A stretch of DNA of 64,000 nt from Pratylenchus scribneri (taxonomy: Eukaryota > Nematoda > Chromadorea > Rhabditida > Pratylenchidae): the NCBI GenBank assembly GCA_030063045.1, contig JAQSEB010000038.1, positions 186,001-250,000 on the forward strand, written 5' to 3'. Every line of letters starts with the position of its first letter. Within the stretch, counting starts at the first letter, position 1. Made by a program: the position numbers and the translations under genes. Below the pieces are notes generated by a model. That model was not told the origin of the DNA and searched no databases. It saw nothing but the letters and a program-made list of their open reading frames with translations. Shown here piece by piece: positions 1 through 14,251 of this stretch.

Positions 1-1651
1 AATTTTTTAATAAATAATCTTCGTTTATCCAATTTTTATGCTCATTTTATTATGGTCATTTTCGATAGATTTTCTAGTCAGCTTCTTAAATATATATGAT
101 TTCATTCAAATTCAAAAGTATCTTTTTTGATTTAATATATATTTTCTTTCAAATTTCTGCTAAAGAAAACCAATTTTTGTTTGAATGATCAACTCATTAT
201 ATTAATTTCCATTTTTTTATAAAATCTATTTAAGAATTCATAGAAGATATGGATAATATAATTCTTTCAGATTTGTTCTTTTAAATTAATATTTATTTAG
301 ATTTTTTCGTTAGGCAATTTTTTTAATTAAAAATTTTATGCTTTAATATATTTGAATATTGTTAACAAATGAAAATTCAATTTTTAATTTAATTTTATTA
401 TTTATTAAAAGATAAATAATAATAATAATTTTCGATTTTTTAAAATTTTAAATGATATTATTTTTTTATAAAAATTATTTTTATTAATTTTTAATTCATT
501 TAATTTAATTTATAAGAATTTATTAATTAAACTTTTATATTTGAAAATAATATTACGCTTCTTTTATCTTCTTAAATTAAACTTTAAACCGCTCTTAATA
601 AATTAAAATAATCGATTATAATCTTACAAAAAAAAGATTCCCACAAGGTTCAATTAATGCCAAGTGACATAAAAAATTGATTGTAAAATTTCGGTACAAA
701 ATGGGATGAACTGCCCATTTTTCAGCAAGTAAATTCAAATTTGAATTTGTATTTTTTATTTTAAAAAAAAATTTTTGCACGATAAAATATTTAAAATATT
801 TATATTAATGGAATTCTTGCAGTACAGAAAGAAATTGTTTCATATAAATTCCATAGTTAAAATTAGAATATTATTAAAATATAAAACTTTCGTATTTTTT
901 CTATTTCTAGACTTAAAAATTAAATATAAAACTTTCGGATTTTAAGACCATATTTAAAAATTTATTATATTAATTCATTTAATTTTCAATTTTTTAATAG
1001 AATATATTGTGCCAATAAATATTATTTAAAATTTGATAATAAGAAATATTAATATATCAAAATATTATTTTATTTTATTTATTTTATCCATTTAACTATT
1101 TAAAATTTGAAATTTCTACTTTGTAGTTTAACGTCAATTTCGGACGAAATTAATTTTTATATATATAAATTATTTTCTATTCTGTATCATTTTTTTCAGG
1201 AAGTTTTTTAAATTTTATCTATAAAAATAAAAATGATATATATTAATTCATTAAATTAAATAACTTTTTTTAAATAAATATAGTATTATAATTCTTTTAA
1301 AATAATTTAGAATTTCAATAATATAATTTAAAGGTGAAAAAATATTCATTCATATTTTCAGAATTTTTATCACTAATTATAATAATTAAAAAATATTCAC
1401 AATAAATTTTCTCAATTAATTTAAAATTTTTTTGATCGTAGAAATAAATAGTTATTTTGAATATTTTTTATTAAATTAAATATTTATATAATCAATTTAG
1501 ATAATTTTTTTTATCAAATTTTTTTAATATCTTTTTATTAAATAAAATAATAGGCCATTTTTTCATCTATTTTTATTATACATTTTTTATCATTTATAAA
1601 TAAATTGCATTATTATTTTTTTGTTAAATGCAATGCTGATCTGCCTTATAC

Positions 1652-1724
1652 TTATATCTTCATCATAATCTAGTCCGAATTCGAAATCTTTCTTCGGCTT
1701 CCGCGGCGTCTTGCTCTTCGGCAC
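1652..1724 (-). CDS. Candidate isolated exon, Lys/Pro-rich then acidic
   Basis: On the minus strand a good acceptor (TTATCAG, ending at 1725) is followed by a 73-nt open frame starting VPKSKTPRKPKKDFEFGLDY and ending in an acidic patch (DEDI), then a GTATAAG donor at 1651. Codons are GC-rich (AAG, ACG, CCG, CGG, GCC), unlike the A/T sequence on both sides and unlike the AT-rich codons of the genes at 30-64 kb. Plus-strand frames here are closed quickly. The basic-then-acidic composition suggests a nuclear protein, but no family is recognised. It may belong with the minus-strand islands further right. Called as an exon, not a gene. Confidence 0.35.
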
Positions 1725-4601
1725 CTGATAATATAATATATTGATTAGAAAATTGCATAAAATTCTGATGCAAAATTATTAAAAATTTTATTTTTTTATT
1801 GTTTTAAAACTTTATTTATTTCTTTTAAAAAATAATGCATATTTTCATTACCTTAATATACAAATTTTATATATTGTTTTCCTTCACTCGTTTGTAAATA
1901 ATTTCATAAGGAATTTATTTTAATTTTTTTAACTTTGGTAGAAATATTTTTTAAATTTTGACGATGCTATTTAGTTTTTCTAAATATTATAAAAAAATTT
2001 TTTATTATTTCTTTGTAATTAATTTATTTTTCAATTTCAAATAAAAATTTTATTAGATTAAGATTTAAAAATTGGATACACCAAATAAAAAATTCAATAA
2101 TAATAGCTAGATCTGATAGAATCAGCAGAATCATTTTTAAAATGTAAAATAATTTGAAAATTAATTCAATAAATTATTTTTCATTTTTTTTCACATAAAA
2201 TAATAATAGATGAAAAAAATACAAACATAAAATCAAATTAACATATTAAAAAATTTTTAAAATATTAAATAATTTATAAAGAAAAGATTTATAATCAATT
2301 ATATTTTTATAATTTATTTTTAATTACTATTTATGAAATTTAATATTTATTTTATTTCAAATATAATTCTTGATTTTCTCAATTATTTACATCATTCTCT
2401 TTAAATTTTAAATAATTTAATTTTTTATTTATTTTTTTAGTTTTTCCTGAATTTTAATAATATATCTTTATTATAAATAAATATCAAACAATAGAGTTAA
2501 AAGTATTGATGAATTTATATATATATAATTAAATTAAATTAAATTTAAATAAATTTTTTATTTAATTTAGTAGTAGGCGTTCTTTTCCTACATTGGTATC
2601 TTTTATAATTTTCTTATATTACTGCTCATCTGCAAAAGAAGAAAATTTCTAATTATTTACCTTGCACTACTTTGTTTTTTAAAATATTCAATTTAGAAAA
2701 TATATTACATTTTATATCAGATGATACAATTATATCGAACTTAAAATATTTGATAAAATTTAAAAAAAAAACCAAACGAAAATAAAATTTTTATTACCTT
2801 CCATAATTTGTTTTATTTAAATTTCTTGATCAGCGATATTCTAAGAATTTTCCTATAAATAATTCTTTTATCTTTAAGTAAATAAATAATTTTTATATTA
2901 TTTTAAAGGGATAGTTTTGAAAACAAAAAAAGTTTTTTAAAAATTTACGATTTACTGTATATTTATTTTGAAAATAATTCTTTTAAATTTTCTTACCCAA
3001 AATTAATTTAAGGATTTATATTAATTAAGAGAATGCTTAATTTATTATGTTCCTATCGAAAGATTTTCCTTTTGTATAGGCCAAAAAGTCTCTCTTTAAT
3101 TAAATGCCTTTGGAGATTCTCAGTTTTTTAGCATAAATTTTTTAATTCATCCGAATTCTTTAATAATCGATTTTAATATCCACATAGACTTGGTTGTTCA
3201 TTTTAACGTGCAAAACAATATAATTTATTTCTTATTCCCATTAGGTATTTTTTAATTAATTTTATTAGTATTGAAGTATTGGGCGTAGGTATTCTTTTGT
3301 TAATGTAGTAAGATATAAAATTGCAATTGGGAGGCTTCTTCTTCCTTTAAACCTTAAAAAATTTAAAATTATTATTTTCCTTACAATTTTAATCATAATA
3401 ATTGATACTTTTCTTTAAATTTTTTATTAAACGATTCTTAGTAATTTTTTTATCAATACGAATTGAATATTTTTACTACTTTAATTTGATAGCAATTTTA
3501 TTCTACTTTCTTTAGTTTAAATTAAATTTGAAAAATTATTTCAATTATATAAATATTATAACATTTTTTTTGGATGCTCCTTTTTTAATTAAAAATTATT
3601 ATTAAATGTTTGATATCTTTTGTAGTAAGATGTTAGTATTATTAGTCCATTTTTATAAAATTTCTTTATATCATGATCATAAATAGATTATAAAATTTTA
3701 ATTTAATTTTTAATATTTAATCAATAGTATTATTATTTAAAATTATAATAACAAAATTTTAATAAGCCATTTTATATGTGTAAATGTCTTGCGAAATCTC
3801 AATCGAGGAATCAGTTGATTATAGCTGCTCTATAAATTATGTTTATATAATTTAATAAAGAATTTTAAAAATAATTTATATCAAATTTTATGATAATATA
3901 TAATATTTTTTAATTAATTTATTTTTCATTTATAATTTAAAAAATTTGAATTTAATTCATATTTTAACTGGTATCGTTTTTAATTAGTGAGATAATGTAA
4001 TTGATTTATTCTTTTAATTTCTAAAATATTTTTAATTTATCATAATTATTTTATTGATATATTTTCGGTTAATTCAAAATTATTATTATTTTTTATTTCT
4101 ATTTTAATTGAATTCGAAAATTTTCTAATTATATTAAATTCTTGTTTTTAAAATAATAATTGAAATTTTAAAATTTTTTATTAATATTTTAAACTAAATT
4201 CATAATTATATTAATTGTCATTTTTAGAAATATATTTATAAATTAAATTCTTTTGAATAATTTCTTTTATTTTATTTAAAAATTGAATTAAATAGAGGAA
4301 GATATCTTTTAATCTTTTAGACATTTATTTTAAAATCACATAAATAACTATCAAAAATTCATCATATATTTGATCTCTCTAGAAAAGATCTCAAGATAAT
4401 TAAAAATAATATTAACTTTATTTTTTTCGATAATTTTATTCTTTTTGTTAAAAAAAAATCTCAACTTTATATCATTTTATTTTAAATTTGTTTTTCAATG
4501 CCATAAGAAGCAAAAATTTTGAGGAATTATATTCGTTTGGTTATGTTTTTTCAATAGAAATTCTTGTGTAACGAGTTCAATGGAAATTTTTGGGTTTGTG
4601 G

Positions 4602-4671
4602 TTATAAAAGCCAATTATTTAATAGCAATAATCCCATTCCGATTCCAATTAACCAAAATGCCCCAAATAAC
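4602..4671 (-). CDS. Candidate terminal exon, one membrane segment
   Basis: Minus-strand open segment following TTGTTAG: it reads LFGAFWLIGIGMGLLLLNNW, then LL and a TAA at 4602-4604. This is a typical single hydrophobic membrane span at an extreme C-terminus. It would continue in phase from the exon at 4684-4859 if only 16 nt (4687-4672, beginning GT and ending AG) were removed. That is far shorter than the 48-60 nt introns elsewhere in the window, so the join is doubtful. It may instead be a frame-broken relic. Confidence 0.25.
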
Positions 4672-4683
4672 CTAACAATGTAT

Positions 4684-4859
4684 TTACTCCGCTATTTCAT
4701 CATTCATGGCGGCTAAATTGTTGATAAATGCTGGAATCAAGGCAGTGGTGCTGGAGTCGTGAATGACAGAAGGGTGATTAGAAGGCTTGGAGACGACGGA
4801 ATTGGAGGAGCCGGCGTCGGCGGAATAAATTACTTTCCATAATTTGATTTCATAAATAT
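4684..4859 (-). CDS. Candidate exon, Ser-rich
   Basis: A strong acceptor (TTATCACAG, ending at 4860) opens a minus-strand frame of 57 residues up to a TAA at 4684-4686. It starts IYEIKLWKVIYSADAGSSNS, continues Ser/Pro/His-rich and ends AAMNDEIAE. Codons are GC-rich in the middle. Just before the stop there is a donor-like GTAAAT at 4687; a frame downstream continues with a hydrophobic segment (see 4602-4671). Whether the protein ends here or is spliced cannot be decided. A short plus-strand frame starting ATG at 4706 (MAAKLLINAGIKAVVLES) overlaps and is the less likely reading. Confidence 0.35.
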
Positions 4860-7800
4860 CTGTGATAATAATAGCAAATTTTTTTTTCTAATTAATTTTT
4901 ACTACAGTTTAATTATTAATGGCTGCCAATCATCGTTTTGAGAATTGCAATGAATCCCTATTCAAATTTCGAATGAATTGTATTTTTATATTTGTTAAAT
5001 TATCTCCCCTTTTTATTTTATTTTAATAAAATTTCTTTCAAGTAATTATTCATGATCAATATTTGTAATTGATACGATTATTTTTTATAATAAAAATCTA
5101 TGGTCAAAATTTTCAATAATTACATGGCTTATTTTTATCAATTTCATTACTTGTTAATTATACTCCAATTATTAACTAGATTTTTATAGGGTGATTTATT
5201 TAGATATAATTATTTTTATATTTATATATATTTATTCTTTTATAAAATAATCCAATTCAATGCAGCTTAGTAAATTTTTAAATTATTTTGTTAGTATAAT
5301 TATTAAAATTTTATAAAATATTTTAAAATTTTATTTTTTTTTAATTTAAATTTATATATATATATTTAAATTTTTAAATACTCATAAAATATAATTTAAA
5401 ATTTCAATTATATTTCAAAATTGTAATATTTAAAATATTTTTAAAAAAGAATAGTTAAATATTATAGACGCAGATTAAATATTATTAATAATTAAAATTT
5501 TTCGAATTTTTCCAATATTTTTTAATTCAATATAAAATTTCTATATAGCTATTATAAACTTTCATTAGAATCTTGAAATCATCCAACACCCATACAGCAT
5601 CTCAGGAAATTTTCCAATTTATCTTTTACAAAAAAATTGAACTTATGTAAAAATATCGAAAGTTATCATAGATATAAAATTATTTCACAAATTCATTCAT
5701 TATTTATTATTCCTTTATTTTTTCCATGGTTGATATATTTTTTTCTTCAAAATTTTCTATTTTTAAGATTCATATAAGTATTTTTTTGAATTTTCCAAAA
5801 TGCTTGATAAAATAAATAATACTTTTATTTTGTTAAATTTTTTATCAAATATTTATAATATTACAAAAATATTTTATATTTTAATTAATAATTTTAATCT
5901 AAATATCTTTTTTAATATATTTTTTTAAAGAATGATTATATTCTTTTAAATCAGGCTATACCAAATACGGAATTATTTTTTCTTTAAACGGATTAATTAT
6001 ATAAGAATTTTAATTTTTTTAGCTATATTAATTTTTTAATAATTTTTTTAAGTTTTGAATAAAATTGAAAAATATTATCATTAAATTTTAAATTGATACT
6101 TAATCTACTATATTCATTTCTAGAAGAATTTATAATAATTTATAAGTATATTAATCAAAAGATGCGATTTCATTTCTTTTATATTCATTTTCTGAACAAG
6201 TATATTTTGCGTTAATTAGATATTTATAAACATTTCTCTTTAGTCTAATTTTATGGTATTTGATTTTATTATTTTCATACATTCAATTTTTATTTGGATA
6301 ATTATTTAAACCCATCATTCTTAACTATACAACAAAGTAGATCGAACGCTTTCTTCGCTTTTTACACCGAAATTTTTACATTTCATTCATTTAGGCAATT
6401 TATTTAATAGATTCATTTATTTCATTTTTCTATTTTTTTTCCAATAGTTCTCTAAATTAAGGTAATATTGAATCATTTATATATGTTTAAAATTTTGAAT
6501 TTAATACTTTAGGAATGGTATGATTCTTGGCTTTACCGGTCACAATTAATTGTTGATAGCCGATATTAAAATAAATTCACGAAAATTTAAAATATAAGCG
6601 AATGGATTATATGTTCAATTTTTACTTTTATTTTAAGCGGCAAGGCCTTGATTAATAACTTTATTTGAAGAAATTAAATTTTATATTATTAGAATTTGCA
6701 TATAATTTATTTTTTAATTTTTTGATCATAATAAATAAATTATCTTTATTCATATTCATTTGTTATTCCTCTCCAAGTTAACCATACCTTATAATTTAAA
6801 TATAAAAAATTTGAAATTAAAATTACTCTAATATTTTTTGTTCAATTTATATTTTACTTTGGAAAAAACTTTTTTCTAATTATCATTTCATCATAATACT
6901 CTCTAATAATTAAATTTATATAATGCATTTATTAAAATAAATAAAATAATAAGAATTAATAATTTTATTATTTTTATTTGTAAATTCGTTTTAATGAAAT
7001 TTCTATAAATAAAATTTGTTATATTTATATTTTAATAAATTAGAGATATTTTATAATTTTTCATTAAGTAAATTTTAAATTTTTTCTAAAAATTCTTTTT
7101 AAAAATTTAAAAATCTTTTTATTCCTCAAAAATAAACATGCAGTCCGGTATCGGTTTTCCTTTTTAAAGGAAAAGATATCAGGTAAATTTGAATATTAGA
7201 ATATTTTTCTGAAATTTTTTACCATCTTCTATTAAAAGTAATTGAATTTTTTTAATAATATTAAAAAAATTATGGATAATTTTTTAATATATTTAAATTT
7301 TGTTAGATATTTCATAATTTTATTTTATAAATTATGATTTCCTTTACCATTAATTGTAAAATTTTAAATTTTAAATAAATATTAGGTTTATATTTTCTTT
7401 CTTTTGAGAAAAATTTTATTATATAATTTTAATAGAATTTACTCAATATTTATTTCTAAGATTTCACTTTGAAAAACATTTACAAATGTTTCATATGCAG
7501 GGTTGGCAATTATTAAATTCAGATTTATTTCTCTAAAAAATTAAGGCAAATCAAAAATAGGGCCCATTAAGAGTTCTTAAAGAATATTCATTCTCATTAT
7601 TTTTATAATAAATTAAAATATGTATTTTTTTTAAAATATTTTATATTAAAGGCCATTTTTTAATACTATTTACAATTTACACTAATGTATTTTGTTAGAT
7701 AAATTTGTAATAATATGCCGAAAAATAAAATATTTAATTATATTAAATTTATAAAATATATTTTTAATTTGATTAAAGATATATTGTAAAATTTGGCATT

Positions 7801-9017
7801 GAATTTTTATATCCATCTTTCCTTTATATATATATATTTTTATAAAATATTTTATGCATTAAATTAATTTTAGTCTATTAATATATTCTTTTATATTATA
7901 AAATATTTAATTATATTTTAAATTGATTTATATTTATATCAATTAAAATTTTTTATTATAAATATTCATAAAAATTTAACTTTTTCAAACAATTCATGTT
8001 TAATATTTACATAATTTAATACTAGCATAATTTAAATTTTTAAAATTCCTTTTTTAAATTTCTTTTATAAATAAATCATATTGTAAGATAAAATTATTAT
8101 TTAAATTTTTTTAACTTTCTATTATTTAATTGAAAACAATATTTTTAAAGAGTACTTCTACGATTGGTTATATTTTGCTTTACTCCATTTTAAATGAATT
8201 GAATTCAAATTTTGTAGTCTTTTTCATTTTTTTTAATAAGTATATTTAATTTTGTAATTAATTTATTATAAATGATGGGTTTTATTATTTCAATAGGAAA
8301 TCTTTTTGATATTTTTATTAAAATTATACAATTATATATATTATAAAAAAATTTTTATTTTTTTTTTTTAAGAATTATATTGAAAATAAATATCTTCATT
8401 GTTATTAAGCCTTCATTTAAAATTTATTTACTTAAAAAACGCGAATAAAAATTCATTTAAAATTTAAAAAATTTTTGGTTATGATTTATTAAAATAAATA
8501 TAAAATTTTTGATTTATAAAATTAATTTTATATATTCAAATTAATATTTTGAGGAGGAAGAGATCAATCAGAAAAAAAATAAGATGAATAATTGATTCAG
8601 ACACTAAGTTTAATAAATAATCTAGCATACTAAAATCATTAATGTAATTGTGGAATCAATAAATTTTTTGAAATTAATTAAAATTAAAACTTTAATTAAT
8701 CGAGTTTGGCATATGTTTTTTTTATATTTAATTGTCGATTTTGAAGATTTTATTTTTTGTGAATAAGAAATATTTCTTGAATATAATGAAAAAATATTTA
8801 TTAATAAAATATTTTTCCTTTTGATTTTTGAATAAAATAATTTAATTTTTTACTCCCATTTAATTTATATAATTATTTTTTCCATTAAAATAAAAATTTA
8901 ATAAATTAAAAAATTTAACATATGTATATTTATATATAATTATACTAATATTATTTCGAAGGATTTCATTCAGTAAGATTTATTCTTTTTTAATAATTAA
9001 TTTCTTTCCTCCTTGAC

Positions 9018-9098
9018 CACTGCTCCTAAATTGATAATCCAATTTATCGATAGTGTCACATAATTTAAATAATTCTTCTTCAATTTTATCAATGTCTT
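9018..9098 (-). CDS. Candidate exon, coiled-coil-like
   Basis: After an acceptor-like TTATTTAAG the minus strand reads EDIDKIEEELFKLCDTIDKL, then DYQFRSS, before a possible donor GTCAAG. I/L residues fall at heptad-like spacing, typical of a coiled coil. A second frame of the same strand is also open, so the reading is not unique. No family recognised. Confidence 0.25.
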
Positions 9099-10900
9099 CT
9101 TAAATAAATTTATTAGTTTACATTAGAAAATAAAATAAAATTGCTTTCTTCTAAAAATTCTTCAAATTTTTTTAATTTTCTAAATTCATAATCTTTGAAT
9201 TTAATACTAGATCATTTTACAAATCTTTTCCAAAATAAGATCTTAATTATAATAATTTTTTATTCGCTAGAAAATTTTAATTTTCGATTCAATGAAATAT
9301 ATGAAAATTGGAAAAAAATATAAATATTTCATATTAGAAAATATTCTAAAATTATTATTTATAAAAATCTTTTCCGTTGAAAAGAGAGGTGAATTTATTC
9401 CGGTATATTCGATGAAGTGGCCTATTTAATAAATATTTATCATTTTTCTACATGTATTTATTGTTATCAAATCTATAATTTTAAAATAATTTTTTAAATA
9501 TTTTGCTTTTTGTTATATTTTCACAATTTTATTTCTATAAATATAAGTAAATATAATTAAATAACATTAATTTATCTATAAATATTAAATTATATATTTA
9601 ATAGAAATTGTAAATTAAATATTTATAAAATATTTTTATTTATTTACATATTTTTTTTTGAATTATTAAATTTTTTTTAATTTAAAATAATTATTTTTTT
9701 AAAATTATTATAAAACGCATTAGAAAACCACATGAATATCCAAATTTGGTCTTCATGTGCAGAAAATTCGAAAAAAAATTCATTTAAATTTTTAGTTGTC
9801 ATTTTTTGAACTTAATTTTCTTTTTATATTTTGTTTGGAGGAAAGTATTTTTATTTTTTCAAATTTAATATTCGAAATTAATTCGATTTTTATTATTTTT
9901 TTAATAAAAATTTTATTAATAAATTGTAATTGCTATATTTTTTACTATTTTAGTTATATAAAATCAATTTAAATCATTCATGAAATGAATTTATATTATA
10001 TTAATTTTGTCTTATAATAATCGCCTTTAAAAGAAGAGCAAGGCCAGCTTGTAAAATTAGTTGATTAATAGTATTAAATAATTATTAATTTTTTTTATAA
10101 AATATCTCCTATATTTTGGAATCAATAAAATTTATAATTATTTAATTTAATCATAAAATTTAAATGTAATTTTATTAAAACTTATAAATTAATCGATGAT
10201 AGAATTTTAAAATGATATATAAATTTTTAATTTTTTAGTTTAACTTCGATTTGGGATGAACAAAATTATAGAGAGTGGAAGACATCTTTAGGGTAGAATA
10301 ATCTTGATGATTTCATCAATTTAACGAGATGATTTTAATTAATTATTTATTTCCAAAATTAATTAATATAATTAGAAGAAATTATTTTAATATTTTTATT
10401 ATTAAAATTGTTTTTCTTCTATTCATCTTTTTATCAATTTATTTATATTTTTAATTTTAATCTAGTAAGAAATAGTAGATTTTATTATTTTTGTACAATT
10501 CCATTGTTTTTATAAAAAGGTTGTTTTAAATAATAATTTAAATAATAATAAATAATGAAAATCAATCTAAAGTATTTTTAACAGAGTTATGTAATAAGTT
10601 CTTTTATATTCTTCAAATTTTGTTATTTTTCTTTTATTTCTTTAATTACATCTTCAGAGTCATTCAATTTATATTCTTGCTTATATTTTAAACATTTTTC
10701 ATTATATTAATTGGTATATAAAAATTTAGTATTTCTTTTAACAAAGTTATTTTATTTTATTTAGAATATTTTAATAAAAATATAAATATAAATTCTTAAA
10801 TTTATTTTTTGAAAATTAAAAAATTATTTCCGAATAATTCCTCTTTCTCTAGTAAAAATGTATTAATCTTAATACAAAATTTTAAAAAAAAGAAATTTAC

Positions 10901-10997
10901 ATATATGGCTTCATTTAACTCCCACTCAAATGGAAATTTTAAATTTGAATCTGGATCTGAATCTGAAATACCACATGTAGCTCTACGTTTTGAAACT
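10901..10997 (-). CDS. Candidate exon (3' partner of 11228-11282)
   Basis: Minus-strand frame after the acceptor TTATTAAG reads VSKRRATCGISDSDPDSNLK, then FPFEWELNEAIY, and stops exactly at a GTAAATTTC donor. One leading nucleotide completes a codon left open by the candidate exon at 11228-11282, so the two join in phase across a 230-nt intron. The plus-strand 69-codon frame at 10809-11018 overlaps it and is judged the shadow. Ser/Asp-rich and basic, with no recognised family. Confidence 0.35.
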
Positions 10998-11227
10998 CTT
11001 AATAAACATAAAAATTAAAATCATATTGAATAGATATTTTATAAAAGGCTTTTTTTAAATCAAATTAATTGAAATTTTAAAATTAATTTTATTCGATTTC
11101 TTCTTCAATATTATCCAGATGCTTGCCATCATTCAGAATTTGATATTATTCGAAATAATCATTAAATTTATAAGGTAATCTTAATTTTTATTTTTCTCTT
11201 ATAATAGAGGAAAAAATCAAAAGCCAC

Positions 11228-11282
11228 TGCTTTCCTAGTCCCCGCCACCAATTTTGCTGTTCGCTGTCATTATCATTTCTCG
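11228..11282 (-). CDS. Candidate exon (5' partner of 10901-10997)
   Basis: A clear acceptor (ACTATTCAG, ending at 11283) opens a minus-strand frame reading RNDNDSEQQNWWRGLGK with GC-rich codons (TGG TGG CGG GGA). It ends in phase 2 at a possible GTGGCT donor. The next island to the left, 10901-10997, supplies the missing base. Two consecutive phase-compatible islands are better evidence than either alone, but the donor is weak. Confidence 0.33.
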
Positions 11283-13677
11283 CTGAATAGTGTTATTTGA
11301 ATAAAATAAAATTTTTAATTTTATTTATCTAATTATTTTTAAGTAAATTTTTCCCAATACATCTTTTTTTATTAAATATTTAAAAAAAACTATGAAGATC
11401 GAATTGATAAAGATGATTATTTTTTAAAATTATATTTTAGGAGTTTATATAGTTTTATTTTAATTAAATTTTTTGAAAATTTTATTATTCCAAAGATGAA
11501 TTTTTATTAATTTAAAAAAATTAACTGTTCTTATCTTTTGGTTAAAAATTAGAGAAGCAATTTTCTTTCCAAATTTTGTTACTATTATGGAATAGAATTA
11601 TAATTTTGCAAAATGAAATTAAATATTTAATTTATTTTATCGATGTATATTTTATAAATTTCCCTTTTATTTATTAGAACTTCACTTTTAGAAATTAAAT
11701 CTTTTTATTTATTTATTTGTTATTTTCATCATTTTTATATATTAAAATATTAAAAATAAGATTTTACGATAATTATAAAATTTTTATAGGAAATCTTTAT
11801 AAAATTTTAATAGGAAACCTTCTGCTATTCTTATCTTAGAGATAAAATAATTTAATTTTTCCTGATATTTTGAGAGAAAAACATTACCACATTTATGCGT
11901 TCGAGTAATTTTAAAAATATTTTTTAAATTATTTTTAAAATAATTTAATTTTAATTTAATTCGAAAAAATATTTAATTTTTTTTCTACGATATTATTAAT
12001 AAAAATGAAGAATTGAAAATTCGTCTATTCCGGCCAATTTTATTCTTATAATTTTACCATAATTTTTATTTCATTTTTACATTCAATCTGCTATTCAATA
12101 ATTTATTCATCTACGAAATTATTTTATTTTAGCTTCCATTTAAAAAAAAATATTTCTATGTATATTTCAGTGGCCGACATCATTTATATTAATCGTTTAT
12201 AAAATAAATTTAAAAAATTAATATTAAACAAAGCAGAATGTTGAAGTAGTTTTTAAGTTTAGATTAAAATTTTAAAAGCAGTGTTGACTTAAAATAAAAT
12301 TATTAAATTTCTGATTCATTTTGTTTTTTAATATTTAAATATTTTTTTTAACAAATATTTTGTCTTAAAATAATATATTTCCTTCTTTATAAATATTATG
12401 TTTTTATATATTTTATTTATTTTCTTTTTTCATATAAAAAAATTTAATTAAATGTAAGAAAATAATTTCATTTCTTTACAAGAAGATGAAAAAAATTTTG
12501 AATTTTATAGCCATCAAATTGTAGTCAGCTTTTTTATGGTCAATTAAGTCATTCTCTAATTTTTAAAAATTCAAAAGGGAATAAAATAAATGAAAAAAAT
12601 TTTCTATTTCAAAATATTCAATTTTTTAATTTCATTTTTATAAAATTATTTTATTTTTTTATTCAATCATAAATAAAATTTGTAATATAAATTTTGATAT
12701 AATTATTTTAAAAATATTTATTTAATAATTATAATTATATTATAAACATTTTTTTAAAAATTATTTTCTAAATAATATTTTTTTCTATATATTATATTAT
12801 GCTTATTTAATTTCAAATATTTATTTTTAATTCTTTAAGTTATATTTTTTATAATATATTAAAAGCTAAATGATTTATTTTCAATTACTTCAATTTAGTA
12901 AAAATAGGCTCATTTTAATCTTTTCAATTATTCTAAATTTTTTCACTCAAAATTTAGCAATTTTGTGAAGATTAAATTAAAATCATAGCAAAAATCATGG
13001 ACTAAGAGTATATAAATTAATTTATTTTTTAGATTTTTTTGCCTTCATATAAATATTATTTAAAAATTTTAAATAATTTTTTAAATTTTCATTTCTGTAT
13101 TATCTATAATTAAATATTTTTTTGGTCATTATGAATGAGGATTTGACAAATTATCAAGATGGAAAAATTTTTTGATATTAATTAAATCTGATAATTATAT
13201 TAATTTTTTGTATCACTATAAAATCTTTTTCAATTTTAAATTTGCATTAATTAAATTTTACTTATAATATTTATCTTATTTTAGCAACAATTATATTCTT
13301 CTCAATTCTTAAAAAATGTTTTATATCAAATTATTTTGTGAAAGAATTTCTGTTATTTTTTTTTTCTTTTTTTTTATTTTTGCCCTCAATCATATGTATG
13401 ATTTCTTTCAAAAGTTAAAATTACAAATTTCGTGCCAATTTCGAATTTATTGTCAATAAAAAATAATATTTTTATTATTTCTAGCATTTGAATAGTTGAA
13501 ATTTTGTAAAAAAGATGAATACAACATTTTTCTATATTCATGAAATTTTTATATTTCAATTAATTTTATTTTATATCATTTTAATATATACTATATTTTA
13601 ATATATACAATATTAGAAAATTTTTTGCAATAGCTATGGCGTCACTTCCCCTTTTTTTATAAATAATGGGAAGACAC

Positions 13678-13756
13678 AAAATTCTTTGATAGAATGCCTC
13701 GTATCCTTTTATCACCATTTTGAATTTTTTGATTGTCTGAAATTGTGGATGACAAG
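13678..13756 (-). CDS. Candidate exon, polar
   Basis: Acceptor GTCTTTCAG (ending at 13757) followed on the minus strand by an open frame LSSTISDNQKIQNGDKRIRG, then ILSKNF, before a GTGTCT donor. The plus strand also has a long open frame here (aromatic- and Cys-rich, as expected of an antisense shadow). The polar minus reading is preferred because the neighbouring islands are also minus. Confidence 0.28.
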
Positions 13757-14251
13757 CTGAAAGACGTCAAGTTAATTTAGTCGAGGCATAAGTAGAATTA
13801 GTATTTTTTAAAATTTTACTAATATTTTAATGTAAAATTATGGAAAATTTAATATGAAATTATAATAACAAGTTGTGTAATTTTTTGAGTAATTAATTTT
13901 TTCGAGCTTGTTATATTGGTGCCTATGAATTTTTATCATTTTTATTTTTTTTCAAATAATCATTTTAATAAGCAAATATAATTTTTACATTTTTAAAAGA
14001 TAAATTTATATATTTATCTAAAACAAATAATTAATATAATTTACATTATGAGTATTCATCGAACAAAAATCTTTCATAAAATGAATTTCTTCAATTCCAT
14101 CTCTGATGTATTTATTAATTAAGTTTCTCATCTATTTTATTTATAAATCAATCTTTGAGATCTTTATAATCATGTATATTCGAAATTCCATATTTTATCC
14201 AACAATAAATATAAAGCTTATTATTTTATTACCCCTTTTGGGCTATTCAGT

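Noticed and set aside
12019..12198. Long open plus frame without ATG in the AT desert
   Set aside because: Codons are almost all TTT/TTA/ATT/TAT types and the frame starts right after a stop; typical chance opening in T-rich DNA.
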